A stretch of 47,238 nt of DNA from Deltaproteobacteria bacterium (lineage in GTDB: Bacteria > Desulfobacterota > Binatia > HRBIN30 > CADEER01): the NCBI GenBank assembly GCA_029262455.1, contig JAJCZJ010000127.1, forward strand, positions 1-47,238. Reading direction: 5' to 3'. The position numbers and the translations under genes were made by a program. Numbering within the stretch: the stretch's first letter is position 1; each line of letters starts with the position of its first letter. The notes under the pieces are model-generated. The model did not search any database, had not been told where the DNA came from, and saw only the letters and a program-made list of their open reading frames with translations. Below are positions 13,873-22,515 of this stretch, in pieces.

Positions 13873-15488
13873 AGAAGATCCCCTCCGGCATTGCCAATGC
13901 CATGCGTGTGCTGCAGATCGAAGAGGCGTCCGAGCACTTCCTGCCGTTTGCTCAGGCCGTCAACCCGGACCCGAACTTTCCAGACAACCCGGAAGCATCA
14001 CGCTTCCAGGTGAAGCCCCACCACAGGCTGATCGCAGAAGCCCTGGAGGAAGTCGAGCGCGGGGACAACCTGCGGCTCATAATTTCCATGCCGCCGCAGC
14101 ACGGGAAGAGCGAACAGATAAGCAGGCTGTTTCCCGCCTGGTTCATCGGCCGTAACCCGTGGCGAAATTTGATCTTCGGCACATACTCGCAGGACTTCGC
14201 AACAGACTTCGGCGCCCAGGTCCGCGCTATCATGCGCCACGAAAAATACGGATTGATATTTCCCCAAACTGTTCTGCGGAAAGACAGCACGGCCAAAGAC
14301 TACATGGTCACGACCGCCGGGGGACAGCTTGCGTTCATCGGACGCGGCGGGGCGGGGACGGGGAAGCCAGCGGACTTGTTCGTCATTGACGACCCTATCA
14401 AAGACGACCAGGAAGCCCAGTCTCCTACGCTCCGAAATCAGGTCTACCAGTGGTTCACGAAAGTTGCGTACACGCGCTGTCACTCCGCGACTGCCATTAT
14501 TATCGTCCACACCCGCTGGCACGAAGACGACTTGATCGGCCGGCTGGTTGACCAGAACCACCCGGATCATGACCCAGAGATTGCGCGGGACTGGAAGTAC
14601 ATCAATATCCCCGCCGTGGTCGAAAGTCCCGAGCTGGCGACTGCGCTAGGGATTGATCTTGAAGTTCAGACTGACCCTATCGTGGTCCGAGAGTTCGGCA
14701 GCAAGCCGATCGCCGCGCTGTGGAGCGACAGGTTTTCCCTGCGGCATCTCGCCAGCGCCAAGAGGCTGAACAAGACTGGCTTCGTGTCGCTATACCAGGG
14801 CTGCCCGACGCCCAATGACGGAGACTACTTCAAGCGCGAGTGGGTGCAATACTACAACCGGGAAGACCTGCCTGGCATGGCGGATATGAACATCTACGCG
14901 GCGTCCGATCACGCGGCCACGACCAAGAGCCATTCAGACCCCAGCGTGCTCGGGTGCGTCGGCGTGGACAAGGACGACAACATCTACATCCTGCCCGATC
15001 TGATCTGGGAGAAGATGGAAACCGACCGCACGGTAGAGGAAATGATTGCGCTGATGAAGCGCCGCAAGCCAAAGCTGTGGTTCGCTGAGAGCGACGTTAT
15101 CAAGAAATCCATCGGGCCCTTTCTCCGCAAGCGTATGCAGCAAGAGCGCGTCTACACACCAGTTCTGGATATGCCAACGAAGCAGGCTGACAAAATGATG
15201 CGCGCCCGATCCGTGCAGGGCAGGCTGGCTCTCGGGACGGTATTTTTTCCACGGTTTGCGGGTTGGACCGAAAACGCTGTACAAGAGATGCTGAGATTTC
15301 CGAACGGGGCCCACGACGACTTTGTTGACTTCATGGCTTGGATCGGGATCGGCCTCGACAGCATTCGTGCGCCCGGCGTGTCGGGAGTTGCGAATGTTGA
15401 CACTCCTACACGAGGGACATTCGGCTGGCTGAAGTGGCAGACACGACGGTCTGAGAACCAAAGAAAACTGAGGAACGCAGGATGGTAA
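13869..15488 (+). CDS. terL: Terminase large subunit
   Basis: ATP-driven packaging motor and headful nuclease, 539 residues from a GTG. The ATPase domain has PPQHGKSE (75-82) as the Walker A-type motif, LFVIDDP (170-176) as Walker B, and HTRWHEDDLIGRL as the coupling motif. The C-terminal RNase H-like nuclease shows SDHAATTKSHSD, a mid-domain KLWFAESD and HDDFVDFMAW near the end, supplying the metal-binding acids. It overlaps the portal gene by 7 bp. Confidence 0.95.
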   Translation: MKKIPSGIANAMRVLQIEEASEHFLPFAQAVNPDPNFPDNPEASRFQVKPHHRLIAEALEEVERGDNLRLIISMPPQHGKSEQISRLFPAWFIGRNPWRNLIFGTYSQDFATDFGAQVRAIMRHEKYGLIFPQTVLRKDSTAKDYMVTTAGGQLAFIGRGGAGTGKPADLFVIDDPIKDDQEAQSPTLRNQVYQWFTKVAYTRCHSATAIIIVHTRWHEDDLIGRLVDQNHPDHDPEIARDWKYINIPAVVESPELATALGIDLEVQTDPIVVREFGSKPIAALWSDRFSLRHLASAKRLNKTGFVSLYQGCPTPNDGDYFKREWVQYYNREDLPGMADMNIYAASDHAATTKSHSDPSVLGCVGVDKDDNIYILPDLIWEKMETDRTVEEMIALMKRRKPKLWFAESDVIKKSIGPFLRKRMQQERVYTPVLDMPTKQADKMMRARSVQGRLALGTVFFPRFAGWTENAVQEMLRFPNGAHDDFVDFMAWIGIGLDSIRAPGVSGVANVDTPTRGTFGWLKWQTRRSENQRKLRNAGW

Positions 15489-17626
15489 TGGACACGGAAC
15501 AGCCGGCCACGGAAGAGGCCACGGGATCGCCTATTCAGCGAGACGAGCCCACACTAGGCCAAGCCCGCCGCCTGTTGGTTGAGCGCTGGAAGACAGACAT
15601 TAAAGCCGCCAAGACGTTCTGGGAGGGCGACTTCAAGCGTATGAAGCGGGATATGAGCCTGGCGAAATTAGGCGCCGATGGGGAATGGGTGAAGGGCGGG
15701 AACTACACCGCCAACATTCTACAGCGTCATGTGAACCAGAAGGTCGCTAGCCTATACGCCAAAGACCCGAAGGCCACATTCGAGCGCGCGCCGCGCCTTG
15801 ATTTTGAGGTCTGGGACGGCACTATGGAGAGCCTTGTATCCGCCCAGGCGTTAGCCGCAGCCGACCCTGAGAACCCTGTACCCATGCAACTCTTGCAAGA
15901 TATTACACAGGGGGTGCAGCGCCGGAAGATGTTCGACAAAATCGGCGAGACCCTGGTTATTCTTTTCCACTATTTTCTCAAGCAGGGGAGCCACCGTTTC
16001 AAGCGGCAGGCCAAACAGGCTGTTCGCCGGGCGCTTGTGACTGGTGTTGCATACCAGGAGATCGGCTTTCAACGGCTGATGGAAAAGCGCCCGGAGATCA
16101 CGGCGCAAATGGAAGACGTGACCCAGAAGCTAGCGGCTATCGAGACACTGAGTGCTGATCTGGCGGACGGCGTGTTGTCGGAAGACGAGGCGGGGGCGGA
16201 AGAGCTGCGTCAGATGCTGGCGGACCTGCAAAGCCAGGAAGAAATGGTTGTTCGGGAAGGTCTGGTATTCGATTGGCCTAAGTCCACTGAGATCATCCCG
16301 GACCCGAACACGCGCCAGATCGACGGCTGGATAGGGACCGGCTGGATCGTCCGGGAGTTCTCCAACATGACCGCGCAGGAGATAAAGGAAACCTGGCAGA
16401 TTGACGTGACGCGAGGCGCCGAGGGCTCGACTGGGCAAGGCACAAATATGCCCGCTCAGCAGGAAGTCCCGACGCATGACGGGAACTCGGATCGAAAGGG
16501 TGGCGATACCAGCGCCAAGTTCACCGTCTGGAAAGTCTGGCATAAGAAGACAGGGCACGAATTTGTCATAGCCGACAATTGGCCGGACTACATCAAAGAG
16601 CCGGCAGCACCCGACATTACGTTGGAGCAATTTTTCCCGGTCCTATCGCTGCAATTCAACCCGGTCGAGGACGACCAAGACAAGCCAAAAGACACGAGAG
16701 TTTTCGGCCTGTCAGAGATCGAGCTGCTGCAAGACATGCAGAACGAGTACAACCGAGCCAGGCAGGGGCTGCGCGAGCACCGCCACGCGAACCGCCCCGG
16801 CTACGTGGCGGCGAGAGGGCAAATGGAGCCCGACGACAAAGCAGCTCTGGAAACTCACCCCGCGAACGCGGTTATAGAGATGACCCTGACACCAGGCCAG
16901 AAGATCGGCGATCTGATTGACGAGGTTCCAAAAGCAGCTATCGATCCGGCCCTTTACGATGTGTCGCCTTCGTTCGTGGACATACAACGGGTCGGAGGCT
17001 CCCAGGCGGCGAACCTGGGCGGTACAAAGGGCGACACAGCCACCGAAAGCACGATCGCCGAGGGTTCCCGCGTCGAGACCAATCAGTCCAACATTGATGA
17101 CCTGGATGATTTCCTGACGGAGAGTGCGCGTTCCTCTGGCCAGGTGCTGCTGCTGAACATGACCCGGGACCAGGTGACAAAGATCGCTGGGCCCGGCGCC
17201 GTCTGGCCCGAGTTCACGGCGCAGGAGACCGCTGAAGAGATTTTTCTAACCATCAAGGCCGGCAGCTCGGGACGCCCGAACCGTCAGCTCCAGATCGCCA
17301 ATTTTGAGCGCCTGGCACCCATCCTGCTGCAGATCCCGGGAGTTCAGCCACAGTGGCTGGCCGAGCAGGCTATTCGCAGGCTGGGGGACGATATTGACCT
17401 GGAAGACGCCATTCTGGATGGCCTGCCTTCGATCATCGCGGCGAACGCCGCGGCTACCAATCTCAACCCGGGCGGTCCCGGCGATGCCAAGAGCAAGGGC
17501 ACAGCCGACGATCCCAACGCCCAGGGCGGCGCGGGAGCGCAGAATGCCCCTAATCCCCAGACCAATGAAGGCGGTCCCCAGGCCGCATTTCCGGCCGCTG
17601 GAGGCGGGGGGCAAACAGCTATTTGA
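15482..17626 (+). CDS. Portal protein
   Basis: 714 residues, next to terL and before scaffold and capsid, the usual portal place. The size and layout fit podovirus portals: a helical N-terminus (RRLLVERWKTDIKAAKTFWEGDFKRMKRDM), a long charged middle helix (TAQMEDVTQKLAAIETL), the clip/stem region around ELLQDMQNEYNRARQGLREHRHANRP, and a disordered Gly/Pro/Asn-rich tail. The dodecamer would form the DNA channel and tail attachment point. Identification rests on position, length and general pattern. Confidence 0.85.
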   Translation: MVMDTEQPATEEATGSPIQRDEPTLGQARRLLVERWKTDIKAAKTFWEGDFKRMKRDMSLAKLGADGEWVKGGNYTANILQRHVNQKVASLYAKDPKATFERAPRLDFEVWDGTMESLVSAQALAAADPENPVPMQLLQDITQGVQRRKMFDKIGETLVILFHYFLKQGSHRFKRQAKQAVRRALVTGVAYQEIGFQRLMEKRPEITAQMEDVTQKLAAIETLSADLADGVLSEDEAGAEELRQMLADLQSQEEMVVREGLVFDWPKSTEIIPDPNTRQIDGWIGTGWIVREFSNMTAQEIKETWQIDVTRGAEGSTGQGTNMPAQQEVPTHDGNSDRKGGDTSAKFTVWKVWHKKTGHEFVIADNWPDYIKEPAAPDITLEQFFPVLSLQFNPVEDDQDKPKDTRVFGLSEIELLQDMQNEYNRARQGLREHRHANRPGYVAARGQMEPDDKAALETHPANAVIEMTLTPGQKIGDLIDEVPKAAIDPALYDVSPSFVDIQRVGGSQAANLGGTKGDTATESTIAEGSRVETNQSNIDDLDDFLTESARSSGQVLLLNMTRDQVTKIAGPGAVWPEFTAQETAEEIFLTIKAGSSGRPNRQLQIANFERLAPILLQIPGVQPQWLAEQAIRRLGDDIDLEDAILDGLPSIIAANAAATNLNPGGPGDAKSKGTADDPNAQGGAGAQNAPNPQTNEGGPQAAFPAAGGGGQTAI

Positions 17627-17632
17627 CTATCG

Positions 17633-17663
17633 TGTCGGAAGTTGAGAAAGTTATGATCCTACA
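17633..17663 (+). promoter_or_regulatory. Inverted TGTCGGA/TCCTACA pair before the scaffold gene
   Basis: In the 81-bp gap after the portal gene, TGTCGGA (17633-17639) faces TCCTACA (17657-17663). A small hairpin CGTCGT-GAG-ACGACG follows. The two halves match the repeated operator-like motif seen in other gaps. A start point for a capsid message here is possible, but no clear -35/-10 pair is seen. Confidence 0.4.
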
Positions 17664-17707
17664 GCATCGTCGTGAGACGACGCAGCCCATAGATGGAGAC
17701 GCTAAAG

Positions 17708-18814
17708 ATGACCGAAGCCTCGTCAGCTTCGGAAGAGGAAGTTCTGGCGGCTGCCGGCAGTACCCCCGCTGAAAAGGCGGATGCCGGCAGCGCCCCGGAA
17801 ACATCCTCTTCGGAGCCCTTGGACGCTAATGACCCAGCAGGTTCGTCCGCTGCTGATGGCCCCGAGGCCGAGCCGGCCTCGACAGACGCTAAAGGTCCAC
17901 AGACCCTTCTTGAAGCCGTTGAGTTGGCTTCAAAGGGCGACAAGGACGCGGCCCCGTCACCCGCAGAGAGTGAGAAGGAAGGCGAAGCCGCCAAAGACGC
18001 TGAGCAACCGGGTAAGACCGAGGGCAAAGCTGAAGACGGCGAAACGGAGGAAGAGCCTCCGCCTTTCCATGAACACCCTCGCTGGAAGGCGCTTGTTTCC
18101 CAACGTGATGAATTGATCACGGAACGGGATACGTTCAAAGCCGAAGCTGAGGCTCACAAAGAAGATCACGAGGCGATCACTCGTCTCAACGACTTCATGA
18201 CGAGCCAGCAAATTTCGACGGAGAACCTGAACGAGCTTCTTCAGATTGGCGGGTTACTCAGAAACGATCCGGTCAAAGCACTGGAGGCAATTCGTCCAAC
18301 GTACGAAAAGCTTCTGGCTCTCACCGGGGAAATTCTTCCCGAAGATCTCAAGCAAGCGATGGAAGCTGGGCATATCACCGAAGACTACGCGAGACAGCTC
18401 GCCCGTACCCGAGGTACGGCGCAAGTTGAAACAGCTCGCAGTCAGCGGATATCTGCCACGCAACAAGAGGAAGCCACGGCACGCGATCAAGCGGCAACGC
18501 AAGGCGCGTTTCAAGCGGAGGCTAATTCTTGGGAAGCGGCATGGAAAGCGTCAGATCCTGATTACTCGCTTAAACGGGACCGCATGTACGAAAAGGTCGA
18601 ACTGGCGATTTCGCGAAAGCAGTTTTCTGAAGACCCAACCAAGATCCGCGCAAAGCTCGATGAATTGCGTGGGACTGTGGAGAAGGAACTTAGGGCTCTG
18701 CGTCCAAAACCGAAATCAGTCAACTCCAACCCTGCCGGCGGCGGTTCTACAGCAAACACCACGACTGCACCCAAAACGCTCCAAGAAGCAATGGAAGCTG
18801 CGGTCGGCGGTTAA
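17708..18814 (+). CDS. Scaffolding protein
   Basis: A 368-residue, very acidic, Ala/Glu/Ser-rich protein directly before the capsid gene. The first half is low-complexity and disordered. The second half is helical (EDHEAITRLNDFMTSQQISTENLNELL, KIRAKLDELRGTVEKELRALRPK), with a basic C-terminus, as in scaffolds that bind the coat protein. I prefer the ATG at 17708, which has GGAG 9 bp upstream, over the ATG at 17693. No protease motif is visible. Confidence 0.8.
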   Translation: MTEASSASEEEVLAAAGSTPAEKADAGSAPETSSSEPLDANDPAGSSAADGPEAEPASTDAKGPQTLLEAVELASKGDKDAAPSPAESEKEGEAAKDAEQPGKTEGKAEDGETEEEPPPFHEHPRWKALVSQRDELITERDTFKAEAEAHKEDHEAITRLNDFMTSQQISTENLNELLQIGGLLRNDPVKALEAIRPTYEKLLALTGEILPEDLKQAMEAGHITEDYARQLARTRGTAQVETARSQRISATQQEEATARDQAATQGAFQAEANSWEAAWKASDPDYSLKRDRMYEKVELAISRKQFSEDPTKIRAKLDELRGTVEKELRALRPKPKSVNSNPAGGGSTANTTTAPKTLQEAMEAAVGG

Positions 18815-18834
18815 AACGCCATCAGGAGTAGACC

Positions 18835-19875
18835 ATGCCGTTTACAGCACAAGAACTGAACAACATCGCTACGGCCGCTTTGGACTTCCACCTAAAGGGT
18901 GCAGTTCACAAGCAGTCCATCCAGGACAAGCCGTATCTCCGCCACCTGAAGAGCAAGCAGAAGACGTTCCCAGGCGGCAAGGAAAAGATCACGAAGCGCG
19001 CCAAGGGCGACTACACCACGACCCTGCAGGGCTTCGAGCACGACGATCTGGTCACGTACGCGAACCCCGCAAATCTCAAGCAGGCGGAGTATGTGTGGAA
19101 GGAAGTCCACGCCGGTATTCAGGTCACGATGACCGAGCTGAAGAAGGACGGCATCTCCGTCGTTGACAGCATGAACGGCGCCAACACCGTCGAGCACTCC
19201 AAGCGTGAGATGACCGCTCTCGCCAACCTGCTTGAAGACAAGCTGGACGACATGTCGGAGGGTTACTCCCGAGGCATGAACGAGATGTACTGGCGGGACG
19301 GTACGCAGGATGCCAAGCAGTCACCCGGCACGCGCTCAATCATCCTGGACGACCCGACGACCGCGACGATTGTCGGCGGTATCGACCAGCAGGCTAATAC
19401 GTGGTGGAGAAACCGTGCTTCCCTGGCTCTGTCCACGGCAACGCCGAGCGACCTCGTTATCATCAACACGCTGACAACCGAGCGTCGGCAGCTTCGCCGG
19501 TACGGTGGCCGTCCGACCGTTGCCTATTGCGGCTCGGAGTGGCTGGACGCAATGGAGGCAGAAGTTCGCGCCAAGGGCTCGTTCACGGATAAGGGCTTTT
19601 CTCGCGAGCAGCGGATCGACGTGGGTATCTCTGATATCGATCTCAAGGATATCGGCTTCATCTACGACCCGACGCTCGATGATCTCGGTCTGACCAAGTA
19701 CTGCTTCGTGCTCGACACCCGTACGCTGCATCCTATGGTCATGGAGGGCGAGGACGACAAGACGCACGCCCCCGCGCGGCCCGAGGACAAGTACGTGCTG
19801 TACCGTGCCACCACTTGGACGGGCGGCTTCGTGTGCTGGCAGCGCAACGCCAACGGCGTCTATTCGATCGCCTAA
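18835..19875 (+). CDS. Major capsid protein
   Basis: 346 residues following the scaffold, with a strong ribosome site (CAGGAGTAGACC) before the ATG. The sequence is dense and non-repetitive (KRAKGDYTTTLQGFEHDDLVTYANPANLKQAEYVWKEVHAG), with an Ala/Thr-rich middle and a C-terminal domain ending in YRATTWTGGFVCWQRNANGVYSIA. The HK97 fold is inferred from position and length, not from a motif. It is followed by a very stable hairpin, as often seen after highly expressed capsid genes. Confidence 0.85.
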   Translation: MPFTAQELNNIATAALDFHLKGAVHKQSIQDKPYLRHLKSKQKTFPGGKEKITKRAKGDYTTTLQGFEHDDLVTYANPANLKQAEYVWKEVHAGIQVTMTELKKDGISVVDSMNGANTVEHSKREMTALANLLEDKLDDMSEGYSRGMNEMYWRDGTQDAKQSPGTRSIILDDPTTATIVGGIDQQANTWWRNRASLALSTATPSDLVIINTLTTERRQLRRYGGRPTVAYCGSEWLDAMEAEVRAKGSFTDKGFSREQRIDVGISDIDLKDIGFIYDPTLDDLGLTKYCFVLDTRTLHPMVMEGEDDKTHAPARPEDKYVLYRATTWTGGFVCWQRNANGVYSIA

Positions 19876-19876
19876 T

Positions 19877-19919
19877 GTGTAGGAAGTAGCGGGTCTCACC
19901 GGCCCGCTACTTCCTACAC
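19877..19919 (+). terminator. 17-bp perfect stem-loop after the capsid gene
   Basis: GTGTAGGAAGTAGCGGG (19877-19893) pairs fully with 19903-19919 across a 9-nt loop, starting 2 bp after the capsid stop. No T-run follows, so it may act as an mRNA-stabilising element or partial terminator. Both arms contain the TGTAGGA motif, so it may also be a regulator site. Confidence 0.6.
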
Positions 19920-19943
19920 CAGAAATTCAGAAGGAAGACACGC

Positions 19944-20858
19944 ATGTTCAAAGTCGTTGATAAGACACTAAGCGCGGCGCTCGCTGCCTCCGGCACAACT
20001 ACGTTCAGCTACCCTGCTGGGACGGATGAAGACAGCTTTGCCGGCTTCGGTCACGTCGCCATCGCCATCGGCAATGTTATGACGAGCCCCACGGACTTCA
20101 CGCTCACGTTCGGTTCGGCCTCCATCACGTTCACTTACGCTGCCAGCAAGACCACAATTCCTGCAGGGTCCGTCGTTTCCCTGCAGCTCAATCTGCCGGG
20201 TGAGGATGACCGAACCCCGACAGCAACGGTGGATCAGCCTGGTGTCTCCATGTTGGGCTTAGTCCGCGTTGACTTGGGCAGCCCATTAACCCTGGATGTT
20301 GACGGCATCGCCGCTGCTCAGGCGGTTGCGGGCGCCGGCAATCTTACCCTTAACGGTGCCCTGGCATCCGGCGGGGCGGTTGATCTGGTATCCGGAGCGG
20401 GTGGTTCCCCGTTCGGCCGAGGCGTCGAGATTGACAGCTCAGGAGCTGGCGATACGACGCAGACGGCGACAGTCACGGGCACAGACTATCTCGGCAACGC
20501 AATGTCAGAGGTAATCGCGTTTAATGGCACCACTGCCGTTGCAGGCAAGAAAGCATTTGCCACGGTTACGCAGGTAGCCATTTCGGCGGCTCTCGCCGGC
20601 AATGCGACTTGCGGCACAACTGATGTGCTCGGGTTGCCGTTCTACCTCGGCACCGTGGATGCCCCCGTGATCGAGCTGGCCGACAATGCAACAGCCACCG
20701 CGGGAACAACGGTTGGCGGTGTGGATGCCGCTGCGACCACGACCACGGGCGATGTTCGGGGCACCTACGACCCGAATAGCGCGTGCAATGGCGCCATCAA
20801 CTTCGCTCTGTACCTCGCCGTAAGCGATCCGACCTACCTGGGCGTCACCCAGGCGTAA
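19944..20858 (+). CDS. Head decoration / appendage protein, paralogue 1 (304 aa)
   Basis: Gly/Ala/Thr-rich beta protein. Its N-terminal 85 residues (FKVVDKTLSAALAASGTTTFSYPAG...FTLTFGSASITFTYAASKTTIPAGSVVSLQL) closely parallel the N-terminus of the next gene, so the two are paralogues with a shared attachment domain. The rest is a different beta-rich region. The ribosome site is AGAAGGAAGACACGC. Probably displayed on the capsid or tail (inference from its place after the capsid gene). Confidence 0.6.
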   Translation: MFKVVDKTLSAALAASGTTTFSYPAGTDEDSFAGFGHVAIAIGNVMTSPTDFTLTFGSASITFTYAASKTTIPAGSVVSLQLNLPGEDDRTPTATVDQPGVSMLGLVRVDLGSPLTLDVDGIAAAQAVAGAGNLTLNGALASGGAVDLVSGAGGSPFGRGVEIDSSGAGDTTQTATVTGTDYLGNAMSEVIAFNGTTAVAGKKAFATVTQVAISAALAGNATCGTTDVLGLPFYLGTVDAPVIELADNATATAGTTVGGVDAAATTTTGDVRGTYDPNSACNGAINFALYLAVSDPTYLGVTQA

Positions 20859-20866
20859 CCTTGAAT

Positions 20867-20910
20867 ACTGAGAGCGCTATTCAAGCATAGCGCTCTCAGT
20901 AACGCTTTTT
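20867..20910 (+). terminator. Rho-independent terminator
   Basis: A 14-bp perfect stem (20867-20880 with 20887-20900, loop TCAAGC) is followed by AACGCTTTTT with a T-run at 20906-20910. It should end or reduce the capsid message between the two decoration genes. The element CG(C)TTTTTCACGG is repeated downstream (near 20903 and 20924). Confidence 0.8.
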
Positions 20911-20944
20911 CACGGCTAGTTATCGTTTTTCACGGAGTACCCGG

Positions 20945-21922
20945 ATGACGTTCAAGACTGTTGAAGCCCTATTGAGCGCAAACGTGGCGGCAAGCGGTAC
21001 GCTTACTCTGCCGTACCCAAGTGGCTCCGTTCAGGCGGACTTCGACCCCGCGGCCGATCACGCCGCTGATATCGCTGGGGGGTTGCTCAGCTCTGCCGTC
21101 AGTGACTTCTCTCTCACGTTCGGCGCCAGCAACATCACTTTCACCAATGGCGCGTCCAACTTCACGCTTCCGTCTGGTCGCGTCCTGCGCGTGCAACTGG
21201 AAGAGTTCACGCCGGACATTGTTGGGGCTGACGTGGGGTTCACCAATCTGGACCTAGGCGCCTCCGGCGAGCTGGGCTCGCTCGATCTGTTCCCCTCCAC
21301 GGCTTCCAAGGGCAAGCTGGAAGTCAAGGCCGCGGACAGCGCCGGCAATACTACAACCACGGTCACTAATGCCTCCCAGGCTGGTGCGCGCACCTACACC
21401 ATTCCAGACGCTGGTGCCAGCGCTGAGTTCGTCATGGGTGCAGGCGCTCAGACCGTTGCCGGTGTTAAGACGTTCAGTGCTCCGCCGGTTACCCCTGGAT
21501 TGACAGGCGCGGCTGCTGTCCCGCTGGCTTTGCGTAGCGCCGCAGCCCTGCCTGTGATGACAAAAGTTCCGGCGCCCGGCGCTGGTACCGACACCGAAAC
21601 TCTGACCGAAGCCGAACTTCTGGGGCGAATTTTCGTCCAGACGCCGACCATAGCCACGACACTCACCACACCGACCGGTGCTGAAATCTCTACTGCCGTG
21701 GGTGCGGGGCTGGCTGTTGGCGACAATTTCTTGTTCACGGTTATCAACTTAGGCGGTGCCGGCGATGACGTTACCTTTACGGCCGGTGCTTCCGGCGTGT
21801 CCGTTGTCGGTGACGCAGTGGTTCGACCGGTTGCAGACGCCGGCACAGAAGGTACCGGTTGCGGCACATTTCTTCTTCGCAATTCCGCTGCGGATACGTG
21901 GATTGCGTACCGAGTAAGCTAA
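20945..21922 (+). CDS. Head decoration / appendage protein, paralogue 2 (325 aa)
   Basis: The N-terminal domain (MTFKTVEALLSANVAASGTLTLPYP...FSLTFGASNITFTNGASNFTLPSGRVLRVQL) is homologous to that of the upstream gene. It is followed by a linker with the tail-fibre style ARTYTIPDAGASAEFVMGAGAQTVAGVKTF and a compact C-terminal beta domain (VGDNFLFTVINLGGAGDDVTFTAG). This C-terminal part resembles trimeric fibre or decoration tips. The ribosome site is CACGGAGTACCCGG. Confidence 0.6.
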   Translation: MTFKTVEALLSANVAASGTLTLPYPSGSVQADFDPAADHAADIAGGLLSSAVSDFSLTFGASNITFTNGASNFTLPSGRVLRVQLEEFTPDIVGADVGFTNLDLGASGELGSLDLFPSTASKGKLEVKAADSAGNTTTTVTNASQAGARTYTIPDAGASAEFVMGAGAQTVAGVKTFSAPPVTPGLTGAAAVPLALRSAAALPVMTKVPAPGAGTDTETLTEAELLGRIFVQTPTIATTLTTPTGAEISTAVGAGLAVGDNFLFTVINLGGAGDDVTFTAGASGVSVVGDAVVRPVADAGTEGTGCGTFLLRNSAADTWIAYRVS

Positions 21923-21952
21923 CCACTTCAACCTGCACAACAGGAGCTAACT

Positions 21953-22513
21953 ATGCGAATGTACAATTGCCACGTCCGGCTGGGGAACACGACCACGAGC
22001 GAAGTCCCTAAGTTCGGTGTATCGGCCGCGGAGATCATTCTTCTTCGACACGTCCATGGCGCCGAGAGCGTTGTGAAGATCGAGCCTAAGAATAGGGCCA
22101 CCGCATCTCATTCTGCCATGCGGGCCGACCTGCGGTCCAAGTACGAACTTAGCGAGCACAAGCGCGGCATGGTGGACAGCTTATTCGGCCCGCCCCACAT
22201 GCCGCTCCCGGAGAACCTGAACGCGGATCAAGAGGCGGCTATCTCTGAAGCCGTTGCCGCCAAGGAAGCCGAGGAAGATAACCGGCGAGCCGCGAACGAC
22301 GCCGAGGTTGACCGGCGCGTGAAAGAAGAGATGGCGAAGCTGGAAGCCGCACAGAAGAATGAAGATAACATCGCCAAGGTGAACGACCCAAGTAACGGCG
22401 TGTTGACCCAAAAGGAAATCGCCGAGCGGGAAAAAATTCGTCTGGCGAAATTCAATCTCAGGTTCAACAAGCCGAGCGAGGAAGCTGACGGCGCCCAAAC
22501 CGCCGAAGCGTAA
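21953..22513 (+). CDS. Hypothetical virion-associated protein (186 aa)
   Basis: Ribosome site CAGGAGCTAACT. The first 55 residues form a small beta domain (MYNCHVRLGNTTTSEVPKFGVSAAEIILLRHVHG). After a linker comes a long charged helix (EAVAAKEAEEDNRRAANDAEVDRRVKEEMAKLEAAQK), probably a coiled coil. It lies between the decoration genes and the tail adaptor; a head-completion role is possible but not shown. Confidence 0.6.
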   Translation: MRMYNCHVRLGNTTTSEVPKFGVSAAEIILLRHVHGAESVVKIEPKNRATASHSAMRADLRSKYELSEHKRGMVDSLFGPPHMPLPENLNADQEAAISEAVAAKEAEEDNRRAANDAEVDRRVKEEMAKLEAAQKNEDNIAKVNDPSNGVLTQKEIAEREKIRLAKFNLRFNKPSEEADGAQTAEA

Positions 22514-22515
22514 CT

